NCBI GenBank assembly: GCA_003151875.1
Contig: PLYW01000259.1
Span: forward strand, 1-17,146
Source of the DNA: Acidobacteriaceae bacterium
Lineage (GTDB): Bacteria > Acidobacteriota > Terriglobia > Terriglobales > Acidobacteriaceae
Direction of reading: 5' to 3'
DNA: 17,146 bases
The position numbers were made by a program, and so were the translations under genes. The notes below the pieces were generated by a model, which worked only from the letters and a program-made list of their open reading frames with translations, was not told the origin of the DNA and made no database searches. Numbering within the stretch: the stretch's first letter is position 1; each line of letters opens with the position of its first letter. This document shows, one piece after another, positions 1 to 9,516 of the stretch.

Positions 1-3000
1 TTGTCTCCGAGGCGTCGCTGCACGGTTTTTACTACAAGCCCCGAATCAGCAAGAAATTTCTGGCCGAGCACTCCCGGGGGCTGATCGGCTTGTCCGCGTG
101 CCTCAAGGGTGAAGTCGCCGAGAGCCTCACGGAAGGGAGGTACGATGCAGCCCGCGAAGCCGCGGTAACATTCCGCGACATTTTCGGCAAAGGAAATTTC
201 TATCTCGAAATCCAGGACCAGGGACTGCCGGATGAAGCACGCATCCAGTCGAACTTGCTGAAGCTGGAGAAAGAACTCGACATCCCGCTGGTGGCGACCA
301 ACGACAGCCACTATCTTTGCGAGGACGATTCCCACGCGCAGGACGTGATGCTGTGCATTCAGATGGGTAAAACCATCAACGACACCAACCGCCTGAAGTT
401 CAGTGGCAATCAGTTTTACGTGAAGAGCGCTGTGGAGATGGCGAAGGTCTTCTCGGGATATGAGCACGTGCTGGCGCGAACATTGGAAATCGCAGAGCGC
501 TGCAACGTCCGGCTGGAGAAAGTGCACGATCCGTTCCCCAAGTTCGAGGTACCGGTGGGCTATTCGCTTCCCGATTACTTCGAGCACATCACCCGCCAGG
601 GTTTTGCCAACCGGCTGAATATTCTGCGTGAACTCCGGGCGATGGGCCGCCTGAAGCATTCTCTGGAAGACTACGAGCAGCGCTTGTCAAGCGAGATCAG
701 CATCATCCGGCAGATGCAGTTTGCCGGCTACTTTCTCATCGTGTGGGATTTCATCCGCTACGCCAAAGAGCGCAACATCCCGGTCGGGCCGGGCCGCGGA
801 TCGGCCGCAGGATCGTGCGTGGCCTACGCTCTCGGTATCACCGACATCGATCCGCTGCAGAACGAGCTGCTGTTCGAGCGTTTCCTCAATCCCGAACGCA
901 TCAGCCTGCCCGACATTGACATTGACTTCTGCATGAACCGCCGCTCCGAGGTCATCGACTACGTCACCCAGAAGTACGGACGGGACAACGTAGCGCAGAT
1001 CATCACCTTCGGGACCATGGCGGCCAAGGCGGCGATCAAAGATTCCGGCCGCGCCATGGACATCCCCTACGCCGAGGTCGATCGCATTGGGAAGATGATC
1101 CCCACCACGCTGAACATCACCATCGACCAAGCGTTGAAAGACTCGCCCCCGCTGGCCGCCGCCTACCAGAACGAACCGCAAACCAAGGAACTGATCGACA
1201 CGGCCAAACGTCTTGAGGGCCTGGTGCGCAACGCAGGTGTGCACGCCGCCGGAGTGGTGATCTCGCCGCAGCCGCTTACCGACCTGGTTCCGCTGCATCG
1301 CACCAAGAACGACGAAATTGTCACCGCCTACGATATGAAAGCGGTCGAAAAGCTGGGCCTGCTGAAGATGGACTTCCTCGGGCTCACCACGCTCACCATC
1401 ATTGACGACGCGCTGCGTCTCATTGAACAGACCCGCGGCGAACGGCTCGACCTGCAGAAGCTCGCGTTAGATGACAAAGTGACTTACGAGCGGGTTTTCC
1501 ACACGGGATTGACGTCGGGCGTCTTCCAGTTTGAATCGCACGGCATGCGCGACGTGTTGCGCCGCTACAAGCCGACCTGCGTCGAAGATCTGACGGCGTT
1601 GAACTCGCTGTACCGTCCCGGGCCGATCCAGGGCGGCATGATTGAAGACTTCGTCGAGCGCAAATGGGGACGCAAGAAAGTCGAATTCGACCTGCCTGAG
1701 TTGGAACCGCTGTTGAAAGAGACCTTCGGCGTCATCGTCTATCAGGAGCAGGTGATGCAGATCGCCAATCGCCTGGCCGGCTATTCGCTGGGTGAGGCCG
1801 ACCTGCTGCGTCGCGCAATGGGCAAGAAAGATCCCGAGGCGATGGCCAAACAGCGGGAGCGCTTTGTCCGGGGCGCCACCGAGCGCGGCTTCCCGCCGAA
1901 AAAAATCGAAAAACTGTTCGACCTGATGGAGCAGTTCGCCGGTTACGGCTTCAACAAGTCGCATTCGGCGGCTTACGCGTTGCTTGCCTACCAGACCGCA
2001 TTTCTCAAGACGCACTATCCGGTCGAGTTCATGGCAGCGCTGCTGACTTCCGTCTCTGGCAGCACCGACGACGTGGTGAAGTACATCAACGAATGCCGCG
2101 AAATGGGAATTGCGGTCGAGCCGCCCGACGTCAATGTCAGCGACGCCTATTTCACGCCGCACGGCGAGGCCATTCGCTTCGGGCTGGCAGCGGTCAAGAA
2201 TGTCGGCCACAACGCCATTGAGTCCATCGTCGCGGCGCGCAAAGAGGCGGGCGAGTTCAAATCGATTTTTCAGTTCTGCGAAAAGGTCGATTTGCATCTG
2301 CTTAACAAACGGGTGATGGAATCGCTGATCAAGAGCGGCGCGATGGACCAGCTCGGACGTCGCGCGCAGTTGATGGCCGTGGTTGACAATGCGATGGAGC
2401 AAGCTCAGAAGACACAAAAAGATGCCGCCCTTGGCCAGCACGGCTTATTCGGCGTCTTCCAGCAAGACGATGCACCGCAAGCCGAGAAGCCGTTGCCCAA
2501 CATTCCAGACTGGGATGAGCACCAGCGGCTGGGCCATGAGAAGGAAATCCTCGGCTTCTTCATTACCGGCCATCCGCTGGAGAAGTACCGAGAAAAGCTG
2601 CTCGACTTCAACGCTCTCTCGACTACCGAGGTTGCAGAGTTGAAATCCTCAACAGGCAGGGATGAGGTATCGATCGGAGGCATCCTCAAGAACATCCGTG
2701 TGGCCAAGTCGAAGAAGGGCGATCTGTACGCGCAAGGGCAGCTCGAAGACATGAACGGGTCGGTGGACATTCTGTGTTTCGCAGATGCCTACAAGCGGCT
2801 TGCGGACAAGCTGAAGCTCACGGTTCCGGTGCTGGCCAAGGGCGGAGTGCGGGTCGAAGAGGGAAGCAACTCCAAGCTCATGATTGGCGACATCACACCC
2901 TTGGAGCAGGCCCAGCCCAAGTTGCCGCAACACTTGCGCATCAAGATACCTGTCGAAGACGTCTCGCCAACCGTGATCGACGAACTGCACACGCTTTGCC

Positions 3001-3161
3001 TGGAGCGTCGCGGCGTGGCGCGAGTGTTGTTCGATCTGGAACGCAAAGGCGACTTTACCGTGGTGATGGAGGCGGAAGGCTATAATGTCTTGCCGGACCG
3101 AAGCTTCATCCACCGCGTGGAAGAGCTATGCGGCCGCGGCAGCGTTCGGGTTGTTGACTGA
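1..3161 (+). CDS. dnaE: DNA polymerase III subunit alpha (5' truncated)
   Basis: This is the catalytic subunit of the replicative DNA polymerase. The frame is open from base 3, so the start lies upstream of the window; residues such as HGFYYKPRI belong to the end of the PHP domain. About 1052 codons are present against roughly 1160 in E. coli, so something like 100-140 N-terminal residues are missing. Visible landmarks are the GPGRGSAAGS motif (about 783-815), PDIDIDFC with the two metal-binding aspartates at 912-914 and 918-920 (E. coli D401 and D403), and KMDFLGL with the third aspartate at 1371-1373 (D555). A clamp-binding type motif QHGLF lies at 2436-2450. An OB-fold segment (VSIGGILKNIRVAKSKKG) starts near 2670. 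The gene ends in TGA just before accA, an order shared with E. coli. No frameshift is seen in the visible part. Confidence 0.97.
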   Translation, partial: VSEASLHGFYYKPRISKKFLAEHSRGLIGLSACLKGEVAESLTEGRYDAAREAAVTFRDIFGKGNFYLEIQDQGLPDEARIQSNLLKLEKELDIPLVATNDSHYLCEDDSHAQDVMLCIQMGKTINDTNRLKFSGNQFYVKSAVEMAKVFSGYEHVLARTLEIAERCNVRLEKVHDPFPKFEVPVGYSLPDYFEHITRQGFANRLNILRELRAMGRLKHSLEDYEQRLSSEISIIRQMQFAGYFLIVWDFIRYAKERNIPVGPGRGSAAGSCVAYALGITDIDPLQNELLFERFLNPERISLPDIDIDFCMNRRSEVIDYVTQKYGRDNVAQIITFGTMAAKAAIKDSGRAMDIPYAEVDRIGKMIPTTLNITIDQALKDSPPLAAAYQNEPQTKELIDTAKRLEGLVRNAGVHAAGVVISPQPLTDLVPLHRTKNDEIVTAYDMKAVEKLGLLKMDFLGLTTLTIIDDALRLIEQTRGERLDLQKLALDDKVTYERVFHTGLTSGVFQFESHGMRDVLRRYKPTCVEDLTALNSLYRPGPIQGGMIEDFVERKWGRKKVEFDLPELEPLLKETFGVIVYQEQVMQIANRLAGYSLGEADLLRRAMGKKDPEAMAKQRERFVRGATERGFPPKKIEKLFDLMEQFAGYGFNKSHSAAYALLAYQTAFLKTHYPVEFMAALLTSVSGSTDDVVKYINECREMGIAVEPPDVNVSDAYFTPHGEAIRFGLAAVKNVGHNAIESIVAARKEAGEFKSIFQFCEKVDLHLLNKRVMESLIKSGAMDQLGRRAQLMAVVDNAMEQAQKTQKDAALGQHGLFGVFQQDDAPQAEKPLPNIPDWDEHQRLGHEKEILGFFITGHPLEKYREKLLDFNALSTTEVAELKSSTGRDEVSIGGILKNIRVAKSKKGDLYAQGQLEDMNGSVDILCFADAYKRLADKLKLTVPVLAKGGVRVEEGSNSKLMIGDITPLEQAQPKLPQHLRIKIPVEDVSPTVIDELHTLCLERRGVARVLFDLERKGDFTVVMEAEGYNVLPDRSFIHRVEELCGRGSVRVVD

Positions 3162-3316
3162 GTACGATGACGTTGGATCCAACGCAAACCGGTACTGCTG
3201 GGACGCAGGAAAATCAACTCTCGCTTCTCCGCTCGGGAATTCTGCCGGCCATCGATTACTGGATCACCGCGGTGGAGACCATCTATCGCGCGTCACAGAC
3301 ACGAAAAAATATTGAT

Positions 3317-4285
<969 letters not shown>

Positions 4286-4294
4286 CAAGGTTGC

Positions 4295-4356
4295 GCACAC
4301 GCGAGTGTGGCATCTGTCTGTCATCCTGAGTGAGCGTAGCGAGCGAAGGACCCCTA
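4295..4356. repeat. Interspersed-repeat-like intergenic element
   Basis: The gap between accA and korA contains a small hairpin (CACAC-GCGA-GTGTG, 4296-4309, GNRA-type loop) followed by GTCATCCTGAGTGAGCG and GCGAGCGAAGGACCCC (about 4319-4354). Sequences of the type TCATCCTGAGCGAAGCGAAGGA recur between genes in many acidobacterial and other genomes, as far as I recall. Here there is one copy, so the repeat status rests on recognition and not on copies in this window. There is no T-run after the hairpin, so it is a poor intrinsic terminator. Confidence 0.5.
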
Positions 4357-4408
4357 TACCTGCGAGAATCACAACAGGGCCCCATTTCCCGCCGCTTGCG
4401 CGCTGTCT

Positions 4409-4414
4409 TATAAT
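4409..4414 (+). promoter_or_regulatory. Candidate -10 box for korAB
   Basis: A perfect TATAAT lies 46 bases before the korA ATG, which would give a leader of roughly 39 bases. The -35 region at the usual distance (TTCCCG, 4386-4391) is weak. In DNA this GC-rich a perfect -10 hexamer in a gene gap is notable, but the promoter is a prediction. Confidence 0.4.
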
Positions 4415-4459
4415 GAAATGTTCGCCCACTGCAACATCCTTCTGTAGTAAGGGGTATTG

Positions 4460-6298
4460 ATGGCCACAACCGAATTCGCAGTACACGGCGCCGAGCCCGG
4501 CGCTGTGCGCGAGCCTGTCGTCAACGACTTCAGCATCCAGGTTGCAACCGTAAACGGCTCGGGATCGCAGAGCGCCAACACCGTTCTGCTGCGCACCATT
4601 TTTCAGATGGGCATTCCCGTCTCCGGCAAGAACATGTTCCCCTCGAACATTGCCGGACTGCCCACCTGGTACACCATTCGCGCCAGCAAGAAGGGTTACA
4701 TCGCCCGCAAGAAGGAGATCGATTTCCTGGTGGCGATGAATCCCGAGACCGCGCGCGAAGACACCATGTCGCTGGCATCGGGCGCCGCGGTGCTCTACGA
4801 CGAGCCGCTGAAGCTGAACGAGCTGCGCTCCGATGTGACGTTCTACGCCGTGCCCTACGACAAGATTTGTGCCGCGGTCTGCTCCGAGTCGAAGCTGCGC
4901 AAGCTGGTCAAGAACATGATTTACGTCGGGGTGATGGCGCAGCTGCTCAGGCTCGACATGGCCGAAGTGGAAAAAGCGCTGCGCAAGCAGTTCGCGAAAA
5001 AGGTCAAGGCCGCCGACCTCAACTGGAACGCCGCCAAGGCGGGCTACGATTACGCCGCGTCCTCGCTTACCAAGGCCGATCCGTTCACGGTCGAGCGCAT
5101 GGACAAAACTGCGGGCATGATCATCATCGACGGCAACGCCGCGGCTGCCCTGGGTTGCATGTTCGCCGGCGTCACGGTCGTGACATGGTATCCGATCACA
5201 CCTTCCTCGTCGCTCGTGGAAACCCTCATCGATTACATGAAGGAATACCGAGTAGGGGACGACGGCAAGGCCACGTTTGCCATCGTCCAGGCAGAAGACG
5301 AACTGGCGGCCATCGGCATGGTTCTCGGGGCCGGATGGGCGGGAGCCCGCTCCATGACGGCCACTGCCGGACCGGGAATTTCGCTGATGGCGGAGTTCGC
5401 CGGCTTGGGCTACTACGTCGAGATTCCCGGCGTGATCTGGGACATCCAGCGCGTGGGTCCGTCCACCGGGCTGCCAACGCGCACCGCGCAGGGCGACATT
5501 GAGTTTGTGGCCAAGCTCTCGCACGGCGACACTCGTCATCCCATGTTGTTGCCGTGCAGCGTGGCTGAGTGCTTCAGCATGGCGAGTGACGCGTTCGATC
5601 TCACTGAGCAGTTGCAAACGCCGGTGTTCGTCATGTCCGACCTCGATCTCGGGATGAACAATTGGATGTCGGAGCCGTTTCAGTATCCCGACAAGCCGCA
5701 GAACCGCGGCAAGGTGCTGACCGCGGAAGAGCTGCAACGGGCGGGTGGTTTCGCACGATACAAGGACGTGGACGGCGACGGCATTGGCTACCGCACCTTG
5801 CCGGGCACCGACCATCCGCAGGCGGCGTGGTTCGCGCGCGGCAGCGGGCACAACGAGACCTCGGGTTACAGCGAACGGCCCGACGACTACGCCAACAACA
5901 TGGACCGTCTGGCGCACAAGTTCGAGACCGCACGCACTCTGGTTCCCAAGCCGGAGATGGTGCGCAACGACGGCAACGAAGTCGGCATCATTGCGTACGG
6001 CACCTCGCATCACGCTGTCGTCGAGACCCTCGATCAGTTGCAAGGCGAATACGGAGTAAAGGCCGACTACCTGCGCTTGCGCGCTTATCCCTTCACCAGC
6101 GAGACGCACGATTTCGTGGCTGCGCACAAGCGGATTTACATGATCGATCAGAACCGCGATGCGCAGATGCTGCAGTTGTTGAAGCTCGACATCGCGATCG
6201 AAGAGATCGGCAAGCTGCGCAGCGTTCGTCACTACAACGGATTGCCGATCGACGCGCGTTCCATCACCGACGACATCATCACGCAGGAGGGCAAGTAA
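4460..6298 (+). CDS. korA: 2-oxoacid:ferredoxin oxidoreductase, fused gamma-alpha subunit (KorA type)
   Basis: This is the large subunit of a two-subunit enzyme that oxidises 2-oxoacids, most likely 2-oxoglutarate, to the acyl-CoA while reducing ferredoxin; it can run in reverse in CO2-fixing organisms. The 612-residue protein begins with a gamma domain (about 22-205, with NGSGSQSANTVLLR and NMFPSNIAGLPTWYTIR), followed by the alpha pyrimidine-binding domain with the signature YPITPSS (244-250) and a C-terminal transketolase-like domain (about 490-610). The start is the ATG at 4460, preceded by AAGGGG at 4449-4454; a TTG one codon earlier is less likely. The stop TAA touches the korB ATG, so the two are an operon. 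No separate ferredoxin-domain delta subunit is present. Substrate is inferred from the KorAB architecture; pyruvate or another 2-oxoacid cannot be excluded. Confidence 0.9.
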   Translation: MATTEFAVHGAEPGAVREPVVNDFSIQVATVNGSGSQSANTVLLRTIFQMGIPVSGKNMFPSNIAGLPTWYTIRASKKGYIARKKEIDFLVAMNPETAREDTMSLASGAAVLYDEPLKLNELRSDVTFYAVPYDKICAAVCSESKLRKLVKNMIYVGVMAQLLRLDMAEVEKALRKQFAKKVKAADLNWNAAKAGYDYAASSLTKADPFTVERMDKTAGMIIIDGNAAAALGCMFAGVTVVTWYPITPSSSLVETLIDYMKEYRVGDDGKATFAIVQAEDELAAIGMVLGAGWAGARSMTATAGPGISLMAEFAGLGYYVEIPGVIWDIQRVGPSTGLPTRTAQGDIEFVAKLSHGDTRHPMLLPCSVAECFSMASDAFDLTEQLQTPVFVMSDLDLGMNNWMSEPFQYPDKPQNRGKVLTAEELQRAGGFARYKDVDGDGIGYRTLPGTDHPQAAWFARGSGHNETSGYSERPDDYANNMDRLAHKFETARTLVPKPEMVRNDGNEVGIIAYGTSHHAVVETLDQLQGEYGVKADYLRLRAYPFTSETHDFVAAHKRIYMIDQNRDAQMLQLLKLDIAIEEIGKLRSVRHYNGLPIDARSITDDIITQEGK

Positions 6299-7339
6299 AT
6301 GGCCACCACAGCCGCTCCACAGCCTAAGACAAACCGCATCGGACTCACCGTGCTCGATTATCGCGGCGGCAAGACCACGTTGTGCGCCGGATGCGGTCAC
6401 AATGCCATCTCCGAACGCATCATCGACGCCTTCTACGAGATGGGCATCGCGCCCGAGCGCGTAGTCAAGATGTCGGGCATCGGCTGCTCGTCGAAGAGCC
6501 CGGCGTACTTCATGGGCCGCTCGCACAGCTTCAACTCGGTGCATGGCCGCATGCCGTCGGTCACGACCGGCGCGGTGCTGGCGAATGCGAAGATCATCGC
6601 GCTGGGCGTCAGCGGCGATGGCGACACCGCATCCATCGGCATCGGCCAGTTCATGCACCTGATGCGCCGCAATCTGCCGATGATCTACATCATCGAAGAC
6701 AACGGCGTCTATGGGCTCACCAAGGGGCAATTCTCGGCGACCGCCGATCTGGGCTCCAAGCTGAAGACCGGCGTCATCAACGATCTGCCGCCCATCGACA
6801 CCTGCGCGCTGGCCATCATGCTGGGGGCAACCTTCGTGGGCCGGTCGTTCTCGGGCGACAAGCGCCAGTTGCACACCATGCTGAAAGCTGCGCTCGCCCA
6901 CCGCGGCACCGTCATGCTCGACGTGATCTCGCCTTGCACCACCTTCAATGATCACGAAGGCTCGACCAAGTCCTACAAGTTCGTCAAAGACCACGAAGAG
7001 CCGTTGCACGATTTGAACTTTGTCCCGCACTTCAACGAAATTGATGTGGATTACGATCCCGGCACCTGCCTCAACGTCACCATGCACGATGGCTCCTCGC
7101 TCCATCTGCGCAAGCTGGAAGAGGACTACGACCCCACCAACAAAACCGAGGCCGTGAAGCGCGTCATGCAGGCGCACGATGCCGAGGAAGTGCTGACCGG
7201 CGTGCTCTACCTGAACACCACCGCGCCCAACTTCATCGACATGATCAACATGACGGATCAGCCGCTGGCGACGTTGCCCGAGAGCGTCACCCGCCCCTCG
7301 CGTGCGGTGCTGGACGAGTGCATGGAAGCGCTGCGGTAG
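6299..7339 (+). CDS. korB: 2-oxoacid:ferredoxin oxidoreductase, beta (TPP-binding) subunit (KorB type)
   Basis: The beta subunit carries thiamine diphosphate and the proximal 4Fe-4S cluster and pairs with the gamma-alpha subunit encoded directly upstream. In the 346-residue protein, CAGCGH (Cys29, Cys32), GIGCSSKS (Cys63) and SPCTTFN (Cys213) supply the four cluster cysteines expected for the family. GDGDTASIG (106-114) and EDNGVYGLTKGQ (133-144) form the TPP/Mg site. The start is fixed by AGGAGG at 6285-6290, eight bases before the ATG and inside the end of korA, which suggests coupled translation. The C-terminal 100 residues (ending RPSRAVLDECMEALR) are family-typical. Electrons must go to a ferredoxin encoded elsewhere. 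Confidence 0.93.
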   Translation: MATTAAPQPKTNRIGLTVLDYRGGKTTLCAGCGHNAISERIIDAFYEMGIAPERVVKMSGIGCSSKSPAYFMGRSHSFNSVHGRMPSVTTGAVLANAKIIALGVSGDGDTASIGIGQFMHLMRRNLPMIYIIEDNGVYGLTKGQFSATADLGSKLKTGVINDLPPIDTCALAIMLGATFVGRSFSGDKRQLHTMLKAALAHRGTVMLDVISPCTTFNDHEGSTKSYKFVKDHEEPLHDLNFVPHFNEIDVDYDPGTCLNVTMHDGSSLHLRKLEEDYDPTNKTEAVKRVMQAHDAEEVLTGVLYLNTTAPNFIDMINMTDQPLATLPESVTRPSRAVLDECMEALR

Positions 7340-7587
7340 GGTTTCAGCAACAGCAGGTTCGATTGACTTCAGCGGCTGTAGCCGAAATGTAAAATAATTG
7401 TCAACTCCTTGACTATCTAAAGGCCGGGGTAGCAGAATTGCGACGGCCTTGGCGCCTGACCCATGCACGCTTGTGCGAGGGGCACGGCCGTCAAATTGAT
7501 CTGCGTTCCCGAGCGCCCCTTCCTCACTCTTCGTATCCAGCAGTTCGCATTCGGCAGTACACGACTGAGCCTTTCAGGAGGAAGAAG
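7340..7587. other. Intergenic stretch between korB and the amidase
   Basis: A weak stem (CGGC-TGTA-GCCG, 7373-7384) follows korB and is followed by an A/T-rich tract, so it may act as a modest terminator. TTGACT (7363-7368) and TAAAAT (7390-7395) resemble promoter boxes, but the 21-base spacing is too long for a normal sigma-70 promoter. The amidase frame is open upstream of its chosen start through part of this stretch. No other gene is apparent. Confidence 0.3.
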
Positions 7588-9392
7588 ATGATCTCTCTCG
7601 CCCTACGCACACTCCTAGTTGCAACGCTGCTGACGTCGCCGCTGTTTGCCGCGAGCGGCGCCCCGCAGTCCAACCCGTCGAATCCCGATAGAAGGGACCA
7701 CAACGAAGAAACCATAGCCCAACTCGAGTACGAGATGGCGCACGGCACGCTCACCTCAGAACAATTGACCAGGTACTACATTGACCGCATCAACGCGATG
7801 GATCAGAGCGGTCCGGGGGTGAACTCGGTGATCGAGTTGAATCCGGACGCGCTAGCCATGGCGCGCTATGCCGACCAATTGCGGAGGCACGGCCACGTGC
7901 TGGGCCCCATGCACGGAATACCGGTGCTGCTGAAGGCCAACGTGGACACGCACGACCACATGCAGACCAGCGCGGGCTCGTTCGCGCTGGTGGGCACGCC
8001 TGCCCTGCAAGACTCCACGGTAGCCGCCAAACTCCGCGCCGGCGGCGCGGTGATCCTCGGCAAGACCAACCTGTCCGAGTGGGCCAACTTCCGCTCGTTC
8101 GAATCGATTAGCGGCTGGTCAGGGGTTGGTGGGCAAACCAACAATCCATATGGCATTGCGCGCAATCCCTGCGGCTCCAGCGCCGGCTCGGCGGCGGGAG
8201 TGTCGTCGAACTTCACGGCGGTGTCGTTTGGGACGGAGACGGATGGCAGCATCGTTTGTCCCGGCAATGCCAACGGCGTCGTCGGCTTAAAGCCGACGCC
8301 TAACCAGCCGCGCTGGTATCGTACCGATCTCCCACACCCAGGACACCTTTGGGCCGCATGGCCGATATGTGGCGGACGTGGCCGTCGCTCTCGGCGTAGT
8401 GCAGAGCAAGACCTTATGATGGCCGTGATCCGGCGACCGGCGGGGTTCCGCTGGGTTGGCAAGGCAGGTTCACCCGCCCCACGAATATTCCCACCGACTA
8501 CACCCAATTCCTGAACCCCCACGGCCTGTCGGGGGCGCGACTAGGCATAACCCGGGTGGGGCTCAACGGATTCGACCCAGACGTGCCGACGCCGCCTATC
8601 GTGCTGGCTGCATTTGAGGATGCCGTGAGCGCTATGACAGCGGCGGGGGCCACGATCATCGACCTGGACGCGGCGGGTTTCGTGTTCCCTCCAGCCAACA
8701 ACGAGACACTGGTGCTGTGTTTCGATTTTCGCAACGACGTTCAGTCTTACTTCGCGACGCGCGTGGGAGTTCCCGTGGCGCATGGGACTTTAACCGACGC
8801 TATCGCGTTCAACAATGCCCACTCGGACGAGGAGATACCGTACTTTAACCAGGACCTCTTCGAATTCTGCAACGCGCTGTTGCCGGGACCCGACGATCCG
8901 CAGCCGGCGTTTGGTGGGGTAACCTACAACCAGGCGCTCGCCGAAGACCAGAACGAAGGCGTGAACGGCATTGATCTCGCGCTGAGCACGTTCCGTCTTG
9001 ACGCGGTGATCAGCGCCACGGACAACCCCGCCTGGGCAACCGACTTGCTGTACGGCGATCACTTCATCTACGGCACGTCCAGCCTGGCAGCCCCGCCGGG
9101 ATATCCGATCGTACAGGTGCCGGCAGGCATGGTATTCGGTATCCCACTGGGAGTCAGCTTCTTCGGAACGGCGTTTAGCGAGCCCACGCTGATCAAGCTC
9201 GCCTCAGGTTTCGAGGCGGTTACGCAAGTGCGCGCACACAACCTGCCGACCTTCGCGCAAACGGTGCCGTTCGACCACATTACTCGGCAGCAGCTGCAAC
9301 AGTTGCCCCTGCCGGCCAGCGAAAGCCAACAGGCGACGACGCCACCTCCCAGCCGCGTACCAGGCAAAGGGAGGAAACCACGCGCCTTTTGA
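7588..9392 (+). pseudogene. Secreted amidase-signature family enzyme, broken by two frameshifts
   Basis: This resembles exported amidase-signature (AS) hydrolases. The start ATG follows AGGAGGAA (7576-7583), and the first 22 residues form a signal peptide (MISLALRTLLVATLLTSPLFA). The Ser-cisSer-Lys triad is intact in the first frame: Lys116 (VLLKANVD), Ser197 (NPCGSSAGS) and Ser221 (TETDGSIV), with the 24-residue spacing of the family. After GLKPT, at about 8299, the frame shifts: [19 protein letters not shown] continues in the next frame (from 8300) and stops at TGA 8417. A second shift restores similarity as [17 protein letters not shown] in the third frame, open to 9392. Family proteins read KPTxGLxSR here, so about five bases including a Gly codon seem lost at the first break. 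Unrepaired, the product would end at 8514 with a nonsense tail. Real decay or sequencing error are both possible. Confidence 0.85.
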
Positions 9393-9443
9393 TCAACGCC
9401 CTTGTGGTGCTTGTGGTGTAAGTCGCACGGGTGCTTTTTTGCT

Positions 9444-9516
9444 TTACTTCAACGGGTGCCCCACCCTTCTCGCCGGTCCTTGGCGAGAGGGTGGGCGCCA
9501 AACCCTTACTTCAACG
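9444..9516. repeat. Hairpin element flanked by 11-bp direct repeats
   Basis: Between the convergent amidase and dehydrogenase genes lies an imperfect hairpin: left arm GCCCCACCCTTCTCGCC (9458-9474), right arm GGCGAGAGGGTGGGC (9482-9496), with one-base bulges. The sequence TTACTTCAACG occurs exactly at 9444-9454 and again at 9506-9516, where it is the end of the dehydrogenase gene including its stop codon. The 51 bp in between look like an inserted palindromic element with a duplicated target. A T6 run lies at 9435-9440. The hairpin may also serve as a terminator for either gene. Confidence 0.6.

Noticed and set aside
3081..3086. TATAAT inside the end of dnaE as a possible accA promoter
   Set aside because: No acceptable -35 box lies at 15-19 bases and the hexamer is within coding sequence; accA can be read through from dnaE.
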